Shown piece by piece: positions 35,954 to 45,010 of a stretch of DNA of 64,000 bases (position 1 is the stretch's first letter; each line of letters opens with the position of its first letter). Under the pieces are notes generated by a model, which saw nothing but the letters and a program-made list of their open reading frames with translations, did not search any database and was not told where the DNA came from. The position numbers and the translations under genes were made by a program. Origin of the DNA: G963674685 sp963674685 (GTDB taxonomy: Bacteria; Lernaellota; Lernaellaia; JACKCT01); contig CAXXWT010000007.1 of assembly GCA_963674685.2 (NCBI GenBank), positions 310,001-374,000 of the forward strand, given 5' to 3'.

Positions 35954-38307
35954 CGGGCTTTGAATCCCAATTTCGACATTTTCTGGATTTGGGTTCCGAT
36001 CTTCCGACCCTGAAAGTATATTTCTATCTCCTGGCGACGGCGCCGGTTTTCATCATTTCTTTGGCGGCATATGCGTTTGTTCTCATTTTCATCGTCATCC
36101 TGGTTTTTTTGGGAATCCCCGGGGCCGGGATTTTCCATAATTTCCTTCTTTTTATCAAAATTCTGACGGGAATTTTCGCCGCAATTTTCGTTTGGAAATA
36201 CTTTCAAGGCCGGTCAAAAATTTTGCCCTTGCACAAAACAGGTTTACGCCGCAAGGCAAAAGACCGCTTCGGCGCCAAGGCGTATTTTTTGGGGAGACTG
36301 CGTCGGAACGGCGTGAATATCCCGGACGGGTATGCTTTTGCCGCGGTGGGAAATACCGCCGCCGACAATACTGCGTTCAATAAAGCCATAAGACGTTATG
36401 CCCGCTTTATCAGTCGGAAGATGGCCGGCGAAAATGTGATCGTCCGATCATCATTTCGCCTGGAAGGTCAAGGCAATATTGCATTTCCCGGGGTTTTTCA
36501 GTCGATAGGGCCGGTGCGCGCCGTTGACGTAAAAGCCGTGGAAAAAGCCCTGGAAACCGTTCTGAAATCCCGAAACGACGGCTTTGCAAAAAACCTTTAT
36601 GGAAAAGATCTAGGCGAAGACGATTCCCTGTCCTTTGTCGTCCAGGAATTTATTGAAACGCAAGTCTCGGGATTCGGCCGATCAAGCGATACGCTGACCG
36701 GGCGACCGGATTGCTTCCTTGTGGAAATATCCCAGGGAGACGGGACCACGTTGCGTTTCTCGCGGATTTTCAGGCGATGGCAATTGGTTTCCGGCAAATA
36801 TGAGGCGTTGCCGGAAAACATGCTGGCGGAAATTGCGAAGCTGATTGAACGGGTTTCGGATCTTATGAATGTGCCCGTGGAAATTGAATGGGGCTGGAAG
36901 GATGGCGCTTGCTGTCTTTTTCAGGCGCGTCCGCTAGAGGATAATACGGAAATTGAAACCTGGTTTATTCCCGACGACATGGGGCTGGATTACGTTTTGA
37001 CCCCCATGTCGACGTCCGTTTTCGGAGATGAAAAAGATTTTCAAACGATTCTTGCCGGAATCTTCGGGCGGCTGGATTTGGCCGAACCGGAAGCTCTGAT
37101 CCGTTTGAGGGACGGCGGATACTACGTTTCCTGGCGCGAGTATCAAAGAATAAATCGGCGACTGCGAAAGCGCCGGCCGCCGTTTCGCTCGATAATCGGC
37201 TTGCTCAAGTTGCTTCCGGCGAGTCCGAAGGCGGTGGAGTTTGTTTATGGTCAAAAGAGGGCGCCCCTGGCTGAATTAACTTTCGGTTTGGCAAAGGAAA
37301 TCGAACTTCAGCAAGATCATCGCATGCGCGCCGACTTCATCGCCGCATTGGTGGAGAAAATCAGCGCAGGCGTCATCGAAGCCGAAGACCTTCCGTCGAT
37401 TTTTCCCATGGGTCAAAGACATCCGCTACTGAAAATCGGGCGCGAAATCCACAACGCTTTCGCGTCCGGCGATGAGGAATCGCTGGTTGAGAAATACGGT
37501 TTTTTATCCCGTTACGATTGGGAAATTTCAAAAAAGAGAGCTGATCAGGATCCCTCGATACTGCGGGATTTTCGATTTGCGGGACCACCGGAGGGCGAAA
37601 GCGATGATGACGGCAACTGGATTGAAGCCCGATCAAAATTAAGGGCTAACGAGAAGTTTGCGCTGATTAAAACCCGAACGCTTCTTTGCCGTTTTTTGGG
37701 AAATGTATTTCGAAAAGAATCTCTCAAAGCGGAAATCCGACATCTGAATATTCTGAAAATCAACGCCGAGATTCGACGATCCGTCATGGAGCTTGGGCGG
37801 CAAAAGGGACTGTGTGCGGATGAAGTGTTTTTTTTAAAACTTCCGGAATTGCTTGAAGGCGCGATAGACCTCAAAGTTGTTGAGGATCGAAAATCCGAGT
37901 ATGAAAAACTTGAGGCAAACGCCTTGAAAAAAGTCCTGTACCTGAAAAACGGGGAATCGGTCGGGCTGGATGCCCAAAGCAAAAGGGAAAAGACAAATGA
38001 CATCTGGTTCGGTTTGGGATCCGGGCAAGGCGTTATGGAAGGCGTTATGCGTCTTCCGAGTGAAATCACCGGCGAACAATCCGATTCCATCATAGTGATT
38101 CCTGATATGAAAAGTCATCATCTTGGAATACTTCAGCGCCGCCGTCCCTTCATTGCTTTGAAAGGAGGAATTCTCAATCATTTAGCGAGCCTTGCCAGAG
38201 AAATTCAAATTCCATTTGTTGTTTTAGAAACGTGCGACGAAGAACCGCCGCCCCCCGGCATGCGCGTCAAAATCGACTTCGCCAAAGGCATGATTGAACG
38301 TGTTTAA
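35950..38307 (+). CDS. Membrane-anchored PEP-synthase/rifampin-phosphotransferase-like dikinase
   Basis: A 785-residue protein with a TTG start inside the preceding stop (4-bp overlap). Two membrane helices (res ~24-53, 60-83) precede a cytoplasmic body. Residues ~95-330 match the PPDK ATP-binding domain: FGAKAYFLGRLRRNGVNIPDGYAF, VIVRSSFRLEGQGNI-type Arg motif, and EIEWGWKDGACCLFQARP. The last ~85 residues match the phospho-His swivel domain, with catalytic His744 in GGILNHLASLAREIQIPFVV. The PEP/pyruvate TIM barrel is absent; ~370 unassigned residues lie between the two domains. That order (ATP domain, acceptor-like middle, His domain) is that of rifampin phosphotransferase. It probably transfers the ATP beta-phosphate to an unknown membrane-proximal acceptor. 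Confidence 0.8.
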   Translation: MTGFESQFRHFLDLGSDLPTLKVYFYLLATAPVFIISLAAYAFVLIFIVILVFLGIPGAGIFHNFLLFIKILTGIFAAIFVWKYFQGRSKILPLHKTGLRRKAKDRFGAKAYFLGRLRRNGVNIPDGYAFAAVGNTAADNTAFNKAIRRYARFISRKMAGENVIVRSSFRLEGQGNIAFPGVFQSIGPVRAVDVKAVEKALETVLKSRNDGFAKNLYGKDLGEDDSLSFVVQEFIETQVSGFGRSSDTLTGRPDCFLVEISQGDGTTLRFSRIFRRWQLVSGKYEALPENMLAEIAKLIERVSDLMNVPVEIEWGWKDGACCLFQARPLEDNTEIETWFIPDDMGLDYVLTPMSTSVFGDEKDFQTILAGIFGRLDLAEPEALIRLRDGGYYVSWREYQRINRRLRKRRPPFRSIIGLLKLLPASPKAVEFVYGQKRAPLAELTFGLAKEIELQQDHRMRADFIAALVEKISAGVIEAEDLPSIFPMGQRHPLLKIGREIHNAFASGDEESLVEKYGFLSRYDWEISKKRADQDPSILRDFRFAGPPEGESDDDGNWIEARSKLRANEKFALIKTRTLLCRFLGNVFRKESLKAEIRHLNILKINAEIRRSVMELGRQKGLCADEVFFLKLPELLEGAIDLKVVEDRKSEYEKLEANALKKVLYLKNGESVGLDAQSKREKTNDIWFGLGSGQGVMEGVMRLPSEITGEQSDSIIVIPDMKSHHLGILQRRRPFIALKGGILNHLASLAREIQIPFVVLETCDEEPPPPGMRVKIDFAKGMIERV

Positions 38308-39919
38308 CTATCCTGTGTCATATGTCGTATTTGGACTGGTTCTTTATGCTCTAATCGCCAGAGTCCTTAAAAACTGGTCCGATAAACGCGCGCTCATCAC
38401 GGCTTGCGTTGGAATTGCCGTTTCTTCCGCTCTTCCGCTGAGTATGCTCTTTTCACATCAACTGGATTTGTTTACGAATACGCCGATCGGCGTGATATCC
38501 AGGAACATTTTCTTTATTTCCATGACGATGGCGTTTCTGGCGATGATGCGTCTGGTCGGGAAATGCGATTCCGTAAAAGGATTCCATGCATATGCCGGAT
38601 TCTGGATATTTTTATTATGGTTAATATTGGCGGCGCTTCGATTCCATTATGAACAAAATGTCGCCTTCATCAGTATGTCAAACAAGGTCTGGCACAGCTG
38701 GTTTGGCGATCCGAAAACGGGTTTGGGCCGCAATATCCTTTTTGCCTATGGGTATCTGAACATTCTGATCGCCAATCGATTCGTTGAAATCGCCGCGATC
38801 TTGTCCATGGCGGCATCATATCTCCTATATCCGCTGCTGATGGCTTTTTATGGCTATCCAAGGAATTTTCACTGGATGCAGTTGAGATCGCCACGATGGC
38901 TTGGGCCGTTTTTCGTCGGATTGATCGGCATGAACTATCTGATGACCGTCGGAAACGGCTTAGAGCGGATGGCGTATCTGTTGAGCATTCTCATTTCTAT
39001 CATGTACGGCGTTTATGCGTTTTTCGGGGCCGTTTATCTGGCTCAACTGTTCGCCGGCAGCAAAACCGCCAGGTATCTCGGGATTGTCGTCCTGACGGCA
39101 TCCTGGATATCCGGTTTGTTTTTTTTCCTGCTGGTCGGGATTGGAATCCTGGACAATTTATTTGGATTGAAGCGATCGCCGGTGGTCGTTTGGCGAGGCG
39201 GATTCGGGAGTTGGCGCATATCCAGAAGAGGTTTCAACTATTTGACCATGGTTTTGGGCGTCTGTGCTTTTATGATTGTCGCGGCGCTTTCCATGGGTCT
39301 TTGGGAGCGCTTTATCGATCCGGAGCAGTGGAACGAATACAAGGATTCGTCACTCCAGGGAGAAGCGATTATCAATGTTGTGAATGAAAGCACAAAGCCC
39401 ATGGTGCGCATTCATGGCAAAACAAACACGTTCAAAATAGACATGTACGAATACTCCGCGCAGCCCGGACAGCAGCCCATGCGCAACGTCGACTATCTTC
39501 ACGCAGAGCAATTGTGCAAAAGCGCCGGAAAACGATTGTGCACGGAAAGCGAATGGGAATTTGCATGTCGCTGTCCTGAGAATTTGACGTATCAGTTCGA
39601 TAACGAATGGAGCAGCGCCGTCACGCAGATCAGAAAGAAATGTAATGTTCATCTTGACGTCGGCGAAAAGAAGAGACCATGGGCGAATACTCCGTCGCAG
39701 TGCGCCGGTAAGTGGCCGATATACAATCTGACAGGCAATATGTGGGAATGGATCGCCTATGAAAAAAGCGTATACTTAAGAGCGTTAAAGGGCGGAAGCT
39801 ATCTGCATGGCGGTGAAAAAAACACGAAATGCGCCCATGAATTGCTGATTTTAAAAACACAATTGCCTTACATCGATCTTTCCTCGGTTGGATTCAGATG
39901 CTGTGAAAACAGCGAATGA
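38294..39919 (+). CDS. Polytopic membrane protein fused to FGE-sulfatase (SUMF1-like) domain
   Basis: A 541-residue protein with a TTG start at 38294 (GTG at 38300 is an alternative), overlapping the dikinase gene by 14 bp. About nine hydrophobic helices fill residues 5-340. The last ~170 residues are an FGE-sulfatase (PF03781) domain: IDMYEYSAQPGQQPMRN, AEQLCKSAGKRLCTESEWEFACR, NLTGNMWEWI, LKGGSYLHGG and VGFRCC. The paired Cys of true formylglycine-generating enzymes (C-x-x-S-Y-C after GGS) is not present. The domain may therefore be a lectin-like or EgtB-like binding or oxidising module instead. Its topology places the domain on the side after the last helix, probably periplasmic. I know of no described fusion of this kind. 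Confidence 0.75.
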   Translation: MNVFNYPVSYVVFGLVLYALIARVLKNWSDKRALITACVGIAVSSALPLSMLFSHQLDLFTNTPIGVISRNIFFISMTMAFLAMMRLVGKCDSVKGFHAYAGFWIFLLWLILAALRFHYEQNVAFISMSNKVWHSWFGDPKTGLGRNILFAYGYLNILIANRFVEIAAILSMAASYLLYPLLMAFYGYPRNFHWMQLRSPRWLGPFFVGLIGMNYLMTVGNGLERMAYLLSILISIMYGVYAFFGAVYLAQLFAGSKTARYLGIVVLTASWISGLFFFLLVGIGILDNLFGLKRSPVVVWRGGFGSWRISRRGFNYLTMVLGVCAFMIVAALSMGLWERFIDPEQWNEYKDSSLQGEAIINVVNESTKPMVRIHGKTNTFKIDMYEYSAQPGQQPMRNVDYLHAEQLCKSAGKRLCTESEWEFACRCPENLTYQFDNEWSSAVTQIRKKCNVHLDVGEKKRPWANTPSQCAGKWPIYNLTGNMWEWIAYEKSVYLRALKGGSYLHGGEKNTKCAHELLILKTQLPYIDLSSVGFRCCENSE

Positions 39920-39946
39920 TATGAATCCGGTTTGTTTCTTCACCGG

Positions 39947-41695
39947 TTATGGAGTTTGAATCAGCCGTTGTTCCAGGAAAGTCTGATACAGGATTTCCGC
40001 GATGCGGGCGTTCCCGTATTCGTTAGGCAGGTAGCGGCATTGCTCGGGACGCGGCTTTTCCGATGCCTGTGATCCAATACGGGCTTTTCCAAATTTGTCA
40101 GACCGGCAGTGAAGTTTTATCAATTGCCCCGCGGCGCTCATGGACTCCATTCCGAAATTGGCAATTGAAACCAGAGGCACACCCGTTTCCAGTGAAAACG
40201 AGGAATAAGCCACATCAACCCACATAACCGGGTAGTAATAATCCAACACAACCAGCTTGATGTTTTTGGATGCCGTCGCTTTATATACCCGTTCCAAATC
40301 TTTTTTCAGATCGCGGATCAGCCGGTCCAACTCAGTGGCTGATGTGATATTCAATGCGTTGTCGCCGCTGGCGTTTCCCGGCGTTGTATCGCTGATAAAA
40401 GATGGAAATAACTTAAAGAGTTTTTCATGGATATTTTCCGGCAATAAGCCGGTGTAAGCCTTTATTCGCGCATTGTTTATACCACTGTTGAAAACGACGA
40501 GATCGATAGAATCTCCATCCTTGTTGAGGCGTTTGATCAATCGCGTCGCCGACCGGCCGCTGTCATCGGTTGCGCGGCCGGCGTTAATGACCTTAAAGCG
40601 CCGACCGGATACGCTCTTGTTCAGCAAGGCTTCCAACTGCGCGGGGTAATCCATGCGGGCGGGCGCACCACGACCCGATGTTTGGGAATCGACCGCGCAC
40701 AGGATGGTAAAATCGGCATCATCAACTGCGGATTTCGCCTTGTAGAGTTTGAATTGATTCGATGTGGCGACCGGCTCGTTTGTCTCTACTGCATTGAATA
40801 TCCAATGATAGCGTAAACCGACGATCATTGCGCAAATCGCCAGTAGTATCCCGAATTTCAAGAAACGTCGTTTTTTTCGAAATTTATTCAGCAAGCCGAC
40901 CGGCCACCAGCTTCTGAAACCGGCTCCTTGCGCCGTCAGTTCCTCGATTTCTTCTTTCGACAATCCTTTCGCGGAGCGAAAGCCGGCCCCACGCACGTTG
41001 GCCCTGCTGAAATCCACTTGTGAAAATGATGCGGCGCTAAAATTTGCGCGGGCAATATCCGCGCCGGCAAAACTGGAGTTATCGATTCGGGAAAGACCGA
41101 ACCGTGCTTTTCTCGCACGGACTGAAACGAGGTTGACCCGGTCGAGTTGGGCGGCCAGAAAAGCCGTTTCCGTCAGGTCGGCCCGGCTCATTTCGCAGGC
41201 GGTGATGCGCGATTCGCTCAGGTCGGCGCCGTCGAAATCCGCGCCGGTAAAATCCGATGACTCCATCCGGCAACGCAACGCATTTGCGTGATGAAAATAT
41301 GCATCACTGAAATCCGAGTCGACGATGCGGGCTTTGGCGAGGTCGGCGCCGCCGAAGTCGGCGCTGCGCGCGTCGGTTTTCGTAAAGACGGCGCCGCATA
41401 ATTTCGCATTGCGCAGGTCCGCGCCGGTGAGTCTGGCTTGCGTCAAATCGGCGTGCGCCAGATCGGCCCCGCGCAGGTCGGCGCTCGTGAGATCCGCGTT
41501 TTTGAGACTCGTCCCGCGCAGTTTGGCCCGAACGAGATTGGATCCGGCCAGTTTGGAATCGGCCATCGATTCAAAGCTCAAATTGATTCCACGCAGATTC
41601 GCCCTTTCAAGCGCGCCGGATCGGGATTTGTCCAACACTTCTTCTTTCGTGAATCGCTTCCGAGCCCCGGTCTCGTTGGATGAGGATTTTATCAT
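39947..41695 (-). CDS. Pentapeptide-repeat / transmembrane / SGNH-like fusion protein
   Basis: A 582-residue protein. Residues ~28-240 are pentapeptide repeats of the A(D/N)LXX type (LRGTSLKNADLTSADLRGADLAHADL and onward), predicted to form a right-handed quadrilateral beta-helix. A juxtamembrane stretch (KKRRF) and one helix (FLKFGILLAICAMIVGL, ~275-295) follow. The remainder is an SGNH-like domain: block I ILCAVDSQTSG (DS-T in place of GDS), block III VFNSGINNARI, and end LPNEYGNARIAEILYQ. The usual block-V His seems replaced (LPN instead of HPN), so activity is doubtful. The repeats would be cytoplasmic and the SGNH part periplasmic. The start overlaps the upstream radical SAM stop by 4 bp (ATGA), indicating coupled translation. 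Confidence 0.78.
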   Translation of the reverse strand: MIKSSSNETGARKRFTKEEVLDKSRSGALERANLRGINLSFESMADSKLAGSNLVRAKLRGTSLKNADLTSADLRGADLAHADLTQARLTGADLRNAKLCGAVFTKTDARSADFGGADLAKARIVDSDFSDAYFHHANALRCRMESSDFTGADFDGADLSESRITACEMSRADLTETAFLAAQLDRVNLVSVRARKARFGLSRIDNSSFAGADIARANFSAASFSQVDFSRANVRGAGFRSAKGLSKEEIEELTAQGAGFRSWWPVGLLNKFRKKRRFLKFGILLAICAMIVGLRYHWIFNAVETNEPVATSNQFKLYKAKSAVDDADFTILCAVDSQTSGRGAPARMDYPAQLEALLNKSVSGRRFKVINAGRATDDSGRSATRLIKRLNKDGDSIDLVVFNSGINNARIKAYTGLLPENIHEKLFKLFPSFISDTTPGNASGDNALNITSATELDRLIRDLKKDLERVYKATASKNIKLVVLDYYYPVMWVDVAYSSFSLETGVPLVSIANFGMESMSAAGQLIKLHCRSDKFGKARIGSQASEKPRPEQCRYLPNEYGNARIAEILYQTFLEQRLIQTP

Positions 41696-43143
41696 ATCAA
41701 CGTGGTGAAGTTCTTCGATCTTTTATAGGGACTGCCCGTGTGGAAGAAGTAACGCATTCCCGATATCCATCCGACTTCCAAAAATTGCTTTTCCTTGAAA
41801 AGAGCAATGCGATTGAACAATTGGTAAAAAGGCCGGTATTTTCCCAGCACCAGTTTTTTGAAAAGCGGAAATAATCCCGGAAAAGTAATGATGAGCGGGA
41901 AAAGGCTCATCAGGTTCATAAATTCTTTTTTGATGGAAAAGGTCATGAAGGCTTTTGTGTCGCTGAAATCCGGCATGGCCTTGATGATTTTCGCCTGCTC
42001 CTCCGTGATTTCGCCCCTTTGATACGCCTTGAGGGCAAGCTCCGTCTGCGGTAAGGCGATGGTCATGTTCGCTCTGCCGTGATAGGCTCCCATGTCAAAA
42101 TTCAGCTTTACGGTTTCAAAGGCTTCATCGAGGGTTTCGCCGGGCAGAGCGAACATATTGAAAGTGTATACCTTGACGCCCTTTTTCCGCAGCCTTTGCG
42201 CCTTGGAAATCGCCTCGGTATTCGTGAATTTCTTTCCGAGGATTTCCCTGCGGGTTTTCTCGTGACCGGATTCGACGCCCAGAGCGATCGCGCGGCAGCC
42301 CGATTCGGCGAGCATGTCGATGATTTCATCGTCCAGGTGGTCGACCATGGTGTTGCATGAATATCTGACGGATCGGTTTTTTGTAAATTCTTCCGAAAAC
42401 TCCCTCATCCACGCCTTGTTGGTGATAAAAATATCGTCGGAAAAGTGAATGCTCTTCAAGGGATAGCGATCCCGAATGAAATTGATCTCCTCCATGACCC
42501 GCCCGACGGATTTTCTGCGGACATAAGGAATCGATTTATCGAACATGTCCCGCAAACGGGTATTGAAACAATAGGAGCATGTATTGTGACATCCGCGTCC
42601 GGTGCAGAATCGTTTGAGGTCGAAATCCCTGATAAAGCCGTACTTATAATATATCTCCCGGTCCGCCGGCGGAATATCATCGAGATTCTTGATAGAGAGC
42701 CCCATTTTATTCTTGAAAACCTCGCCGTCTCGCCTGCCCCAGAGGCCCGGGATGTCCGAAAGATCTTCGCCTGCTTCCAGGCGGCGTAGAAATTCGGTAA
42801 AAGGCAGTTCGGCTTCCCCGACGACAAGATAATCCACATTCTCATCCGCGAAGGCTTCTTCGGTATAAAAAGTGGGATATGTTCCACCGGTGATGATCGG
42901 TATTTGGAAATGGCGTTTCAATCGAGCCGTCATTCGATGGAAACGATGATGTCCGCACAAATCGCCGGGAACGCAGAAAACGTCCGGCTGATATCGACGG
43001 ATGCTTTCTTCCATATTTTTTTCTTCGTCTTCCACGAAAAGTTCGATGGAATGTCCCTGATTTTTTAAATAGGCGGACAGTTCCGTGAGGGCCAGAGACT
43101 CATTCAATCCACTGTCCTGGATGACACATACTTTACTCGGCAC
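41692..43143 (-). CDS. B12-binding-type radical SAM protein
   Basis: A 483-residue protein with a GTG start after GGGGGTTT. The N-terminal cobalamin-binding-like Rossmann domain (res ~1-130; IITGGTYPTFY, YLVVGEAELPF) precedes the radical SAM core with the [4Fe-4S] ligands Cys185, Cys189 and Cys192 (CHNTCSYC). The SAM-binding region ALGVESGHEKTRREILGK and NMFALPGETLDEAFET follow. The architecture is that of BchE/HpnP-type class B methylases and cyclases, but the DxHxxG cobalamin motif is not seen. Translation is coupled to the pentapeptide-SGNH gene, so both probably act on the same envelope substrate. Confidence 0.9.
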   Translation of the reverse strand: MPSKVCVIQDSGLNESLALTELSAYLKNQGHSIELFVEDEEKNMEESIRRYQPDVFCVPGDLCGHHRFHRMTARLKRHFQIPIITGGTYPTFYTEEAFADENVDYLVVGEAELPFTEFLRRLEAGEDLSDIPGLWGRRDGEVFKNKMGLSIKNLDDIPPADREIYYKYGFIRDFDLKRFCTGRGCHNTCSYCFNTRLRDMFDKSIPYVRRKSVGRVMEEINFIRDRYPLKSIHFSDDIFITNKAWMREFSEEFTKNRSVRYSCNTMVDHLDDEIIDMLAESGCRAIALGVESGHEKTRREILGKKFTNTEAISKAQRLRKKGVKVYTFNMFALPGETLDEAFETVKLNFDMGAYHGRANMTIALPQTELALKAYQRGEITEEQAKIIKAMPDFSDTKAFMTFSIKKEFMNLMSLFPLIITFPGLFPLFKKLVLGKYRPFYQLFNRIALFKEKQFLEVGWISGMRYFFHTGSPYKRSKNFTTLI

Positions 43144-43396
43144 GCTTAAACCCCCGAAAAGTATTTCAAACGCAGTTGAGTGAAACTATAAGAGATTTTC
43201 CTTTCCAAAAGAAGGTGTGCGCGTCAAACGCCGTAAAATTGCATCGCGGAATTTTTTCGCCGCCTTTTTTCATCATCACAGGTCATTTGTGCGCCTTGAC
43301 CTTTATCGGATGGCTGACGATACTGAAAAATATGGCTTTGCCGATACCGGCGAGGCCCTGAATCAGCGCGAGTTGATGAGGGTTTAGTGTTATCGG

Positions 43397-44890
43397 ATGG
43401 AATGCAAATTTCCCTATAGTAAAATCCGGCGGCTCAAGCATCCTACGTTTTTTTTCCCTTTCATCGCCCTGATTTTTTCTCTGTTTCTTCCCCCCGGCCC
43501 TTCGCTCATCGCCAAGGCCGTATTCTTTCTTTTATTCCCTTGGCTGATTCGCTGGATTATTATCAACAATGTGCGCATCAAACCCCTTGCTGGAAAGATA
43601 TTCATTTCTCTTTTCTTCATATGCGGTTCAATGATCGCCTACTTCCGCATCCTTTTTTCGTCCGTAGACGATCCGAGGATCCTCCTGCCTTATGCCGTGG
43701 TTCCGATAGCGACGCTCCTGGCGTTTCGAGGCAGATTTTTGCGCAGACTTCCATTTTTTTGCCTCGTTTTCACCAGTTTCAGTATTTCATTCATGTATCT
43801 TATGTTTTTCTTCACGCCTCACACGCAAATTCTTGATTTCGCCGTTCGCGAAAATGAAAAATGGGACCATCTTGAAGCCGTGATCAGCCAACCGGACGTG
43901 CGAACGCTCATTCACATCGATCAATTGGATGACAAACCTGTTATCAAATATGAAAACGGTTTGTATCTTCCATTGGAATATTTTGATCCCTATATGATCT
44001 GGTGCGATCCGGGCAAAGCGCTTTATATCTCTTACGAAGACCGCCACATTATCGAGCGAATCGATCTTGTCACAGGAAAGCGCAGTGAACTGAAAACACC
44101 TTGGATGGTGACATTTTTTGACGTCACTCCCGATAAAAAAATAGGATTGGCCGGGCCGTGGTACACGGAGGATGATCCTGTCTGGATGTTCGAATTTGAA
44201 TTGAACACACTGAAAATCACTCGTAAAATCGACTTCCCTTATGACGGATCCTATTCATTTGAGGATATTTTTCGCATCGCCCACAGGATCGATCCTGAAA
44301 GGCGTTTCATCCAAACCATCGGCGGAAGAATATACATCGTTGACAATCAGTATAAGGTTCAAAAAAGCTGGGGTTTACCCTCTATCCACACCGTCTCATC
44401 CATCTATGTCCCAAAGCATGAAATGTTTTACATGTTTTCGTTGCCATTTTATCTCCAGATTGATACGCGATCTTTTCATTTGAAAAATTTCCGTTTTTTC
44501 ATTACGGGATACTGGTCTGCGTATATTGAAGAAAAAGACGAAATATTGGTTAACAACTTTTGGGATATGCACGTTCTCAATCCCATCACACTGAAAACGA
44601 AACGGAAAATCCGAATCGGCCCGGGATGCAGGATGTTTGCCTTAGACCATCGGCGCGGCTGGATATACATCGCCAAATACTATCCCGGCAGCATCCTGGC
44701 CGTTGAATACGCTACGGGCAGGAAAATCGGCGAATTCAAAACCGGGAATTTTACCCGCGCGGTTCATTATTGCGAAAAAAGCGATAAAATTTACGCCGGA
44801 AGTACGGTGGGAGTATTTGAGTTCTCTCCATCGGATTTCAAATTTTCCACAGAGTCTGCCGGTTCTTCTGATGCGTTGAAGGTTCCTTGA
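43397..44890 (+). CDS. Membrane protein with C-terminal beta-propeller
   Basis: A 497-residue protein with four to five N-terminal membrane helices (res ~18-140). An extracytoplasmic ~350-residue domain follows, with YncE/WD-like strand-turn repeats such as GKALYISYEDRHIIERIDLVTGK, GRIYIVDNQYKVQKSWG, EILVNNFWDMHVLNPITLKTK and RGWIYIAKYYPGSILAVEYATGRKIGEF. No catalytic motif is visible. Propellers of this type act as scaffolds or sensors. It lies between divergent radical SAM genes inside the envelope region; its function is unknown. Confidence 0.65.
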   Translation: MECKFPYSKIRRLKHPTFFFPFIALIFSLFLPPGPSLIAKAVFFLLFPWLIRWIIINNVRIKPLAGKIFISLFFICGSMIAYFRILFSSVDDPRILLPYAVVPIATLLAFRGRFLRRLPFFCLVFTSFSISFMYLMFFFTPHTQILDFAVRENEKWDHLEAVISQPDVRTLIHIDQLDDKPVIKYENGLYLPLEYFDPYMIWCDPGKALYISYEDRHIIERIDLVTGKRSELKTPWMVTFFDVTPDKKIGLAGPWYTEDDPVWMFEFELNTLKITRKIDFPYDGSYSFEDIFRIAHRIDPERRFIQTIGGRIYIVDNQYKVQKSWGLPSIHTVSSIYVPKHEMFYMFSLPFYLQIDTRSFHLKNFRFFITGYWSAYIEEKDEILVNNFWDMHVLNPITLKTKRKIRIGPGCRMFALDHRRGWIYIAKYYPGSILAVEYATGRKIGEFKTGNFTRAVHYCEKSDKIYAGSTVGVFEFSPSDFKFSTESAGSSDALKVP

Positions 44891-45010
44891 GACCGGCCAT
44901 CGAGGTTGAATTGAAAACGAATCTGGCGTAGCCTGACCAAAGTGAGTAACGGTCCGAAATAACCTTGCGTGACGAATGGCCCGGGCCAAAAATCCAGGCA
45001 AAAAACAACG

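Noticed and set aside
38294..39919. A functional formylglycine-generating enzyme activating a sulfatase
   Set aside because: The Cys pair after the GGS motif is missing. The AP-superfamily lipoprotein at 2.8 kb shows Thr, not a CxPxR sulfatase motif, as nucleophile.
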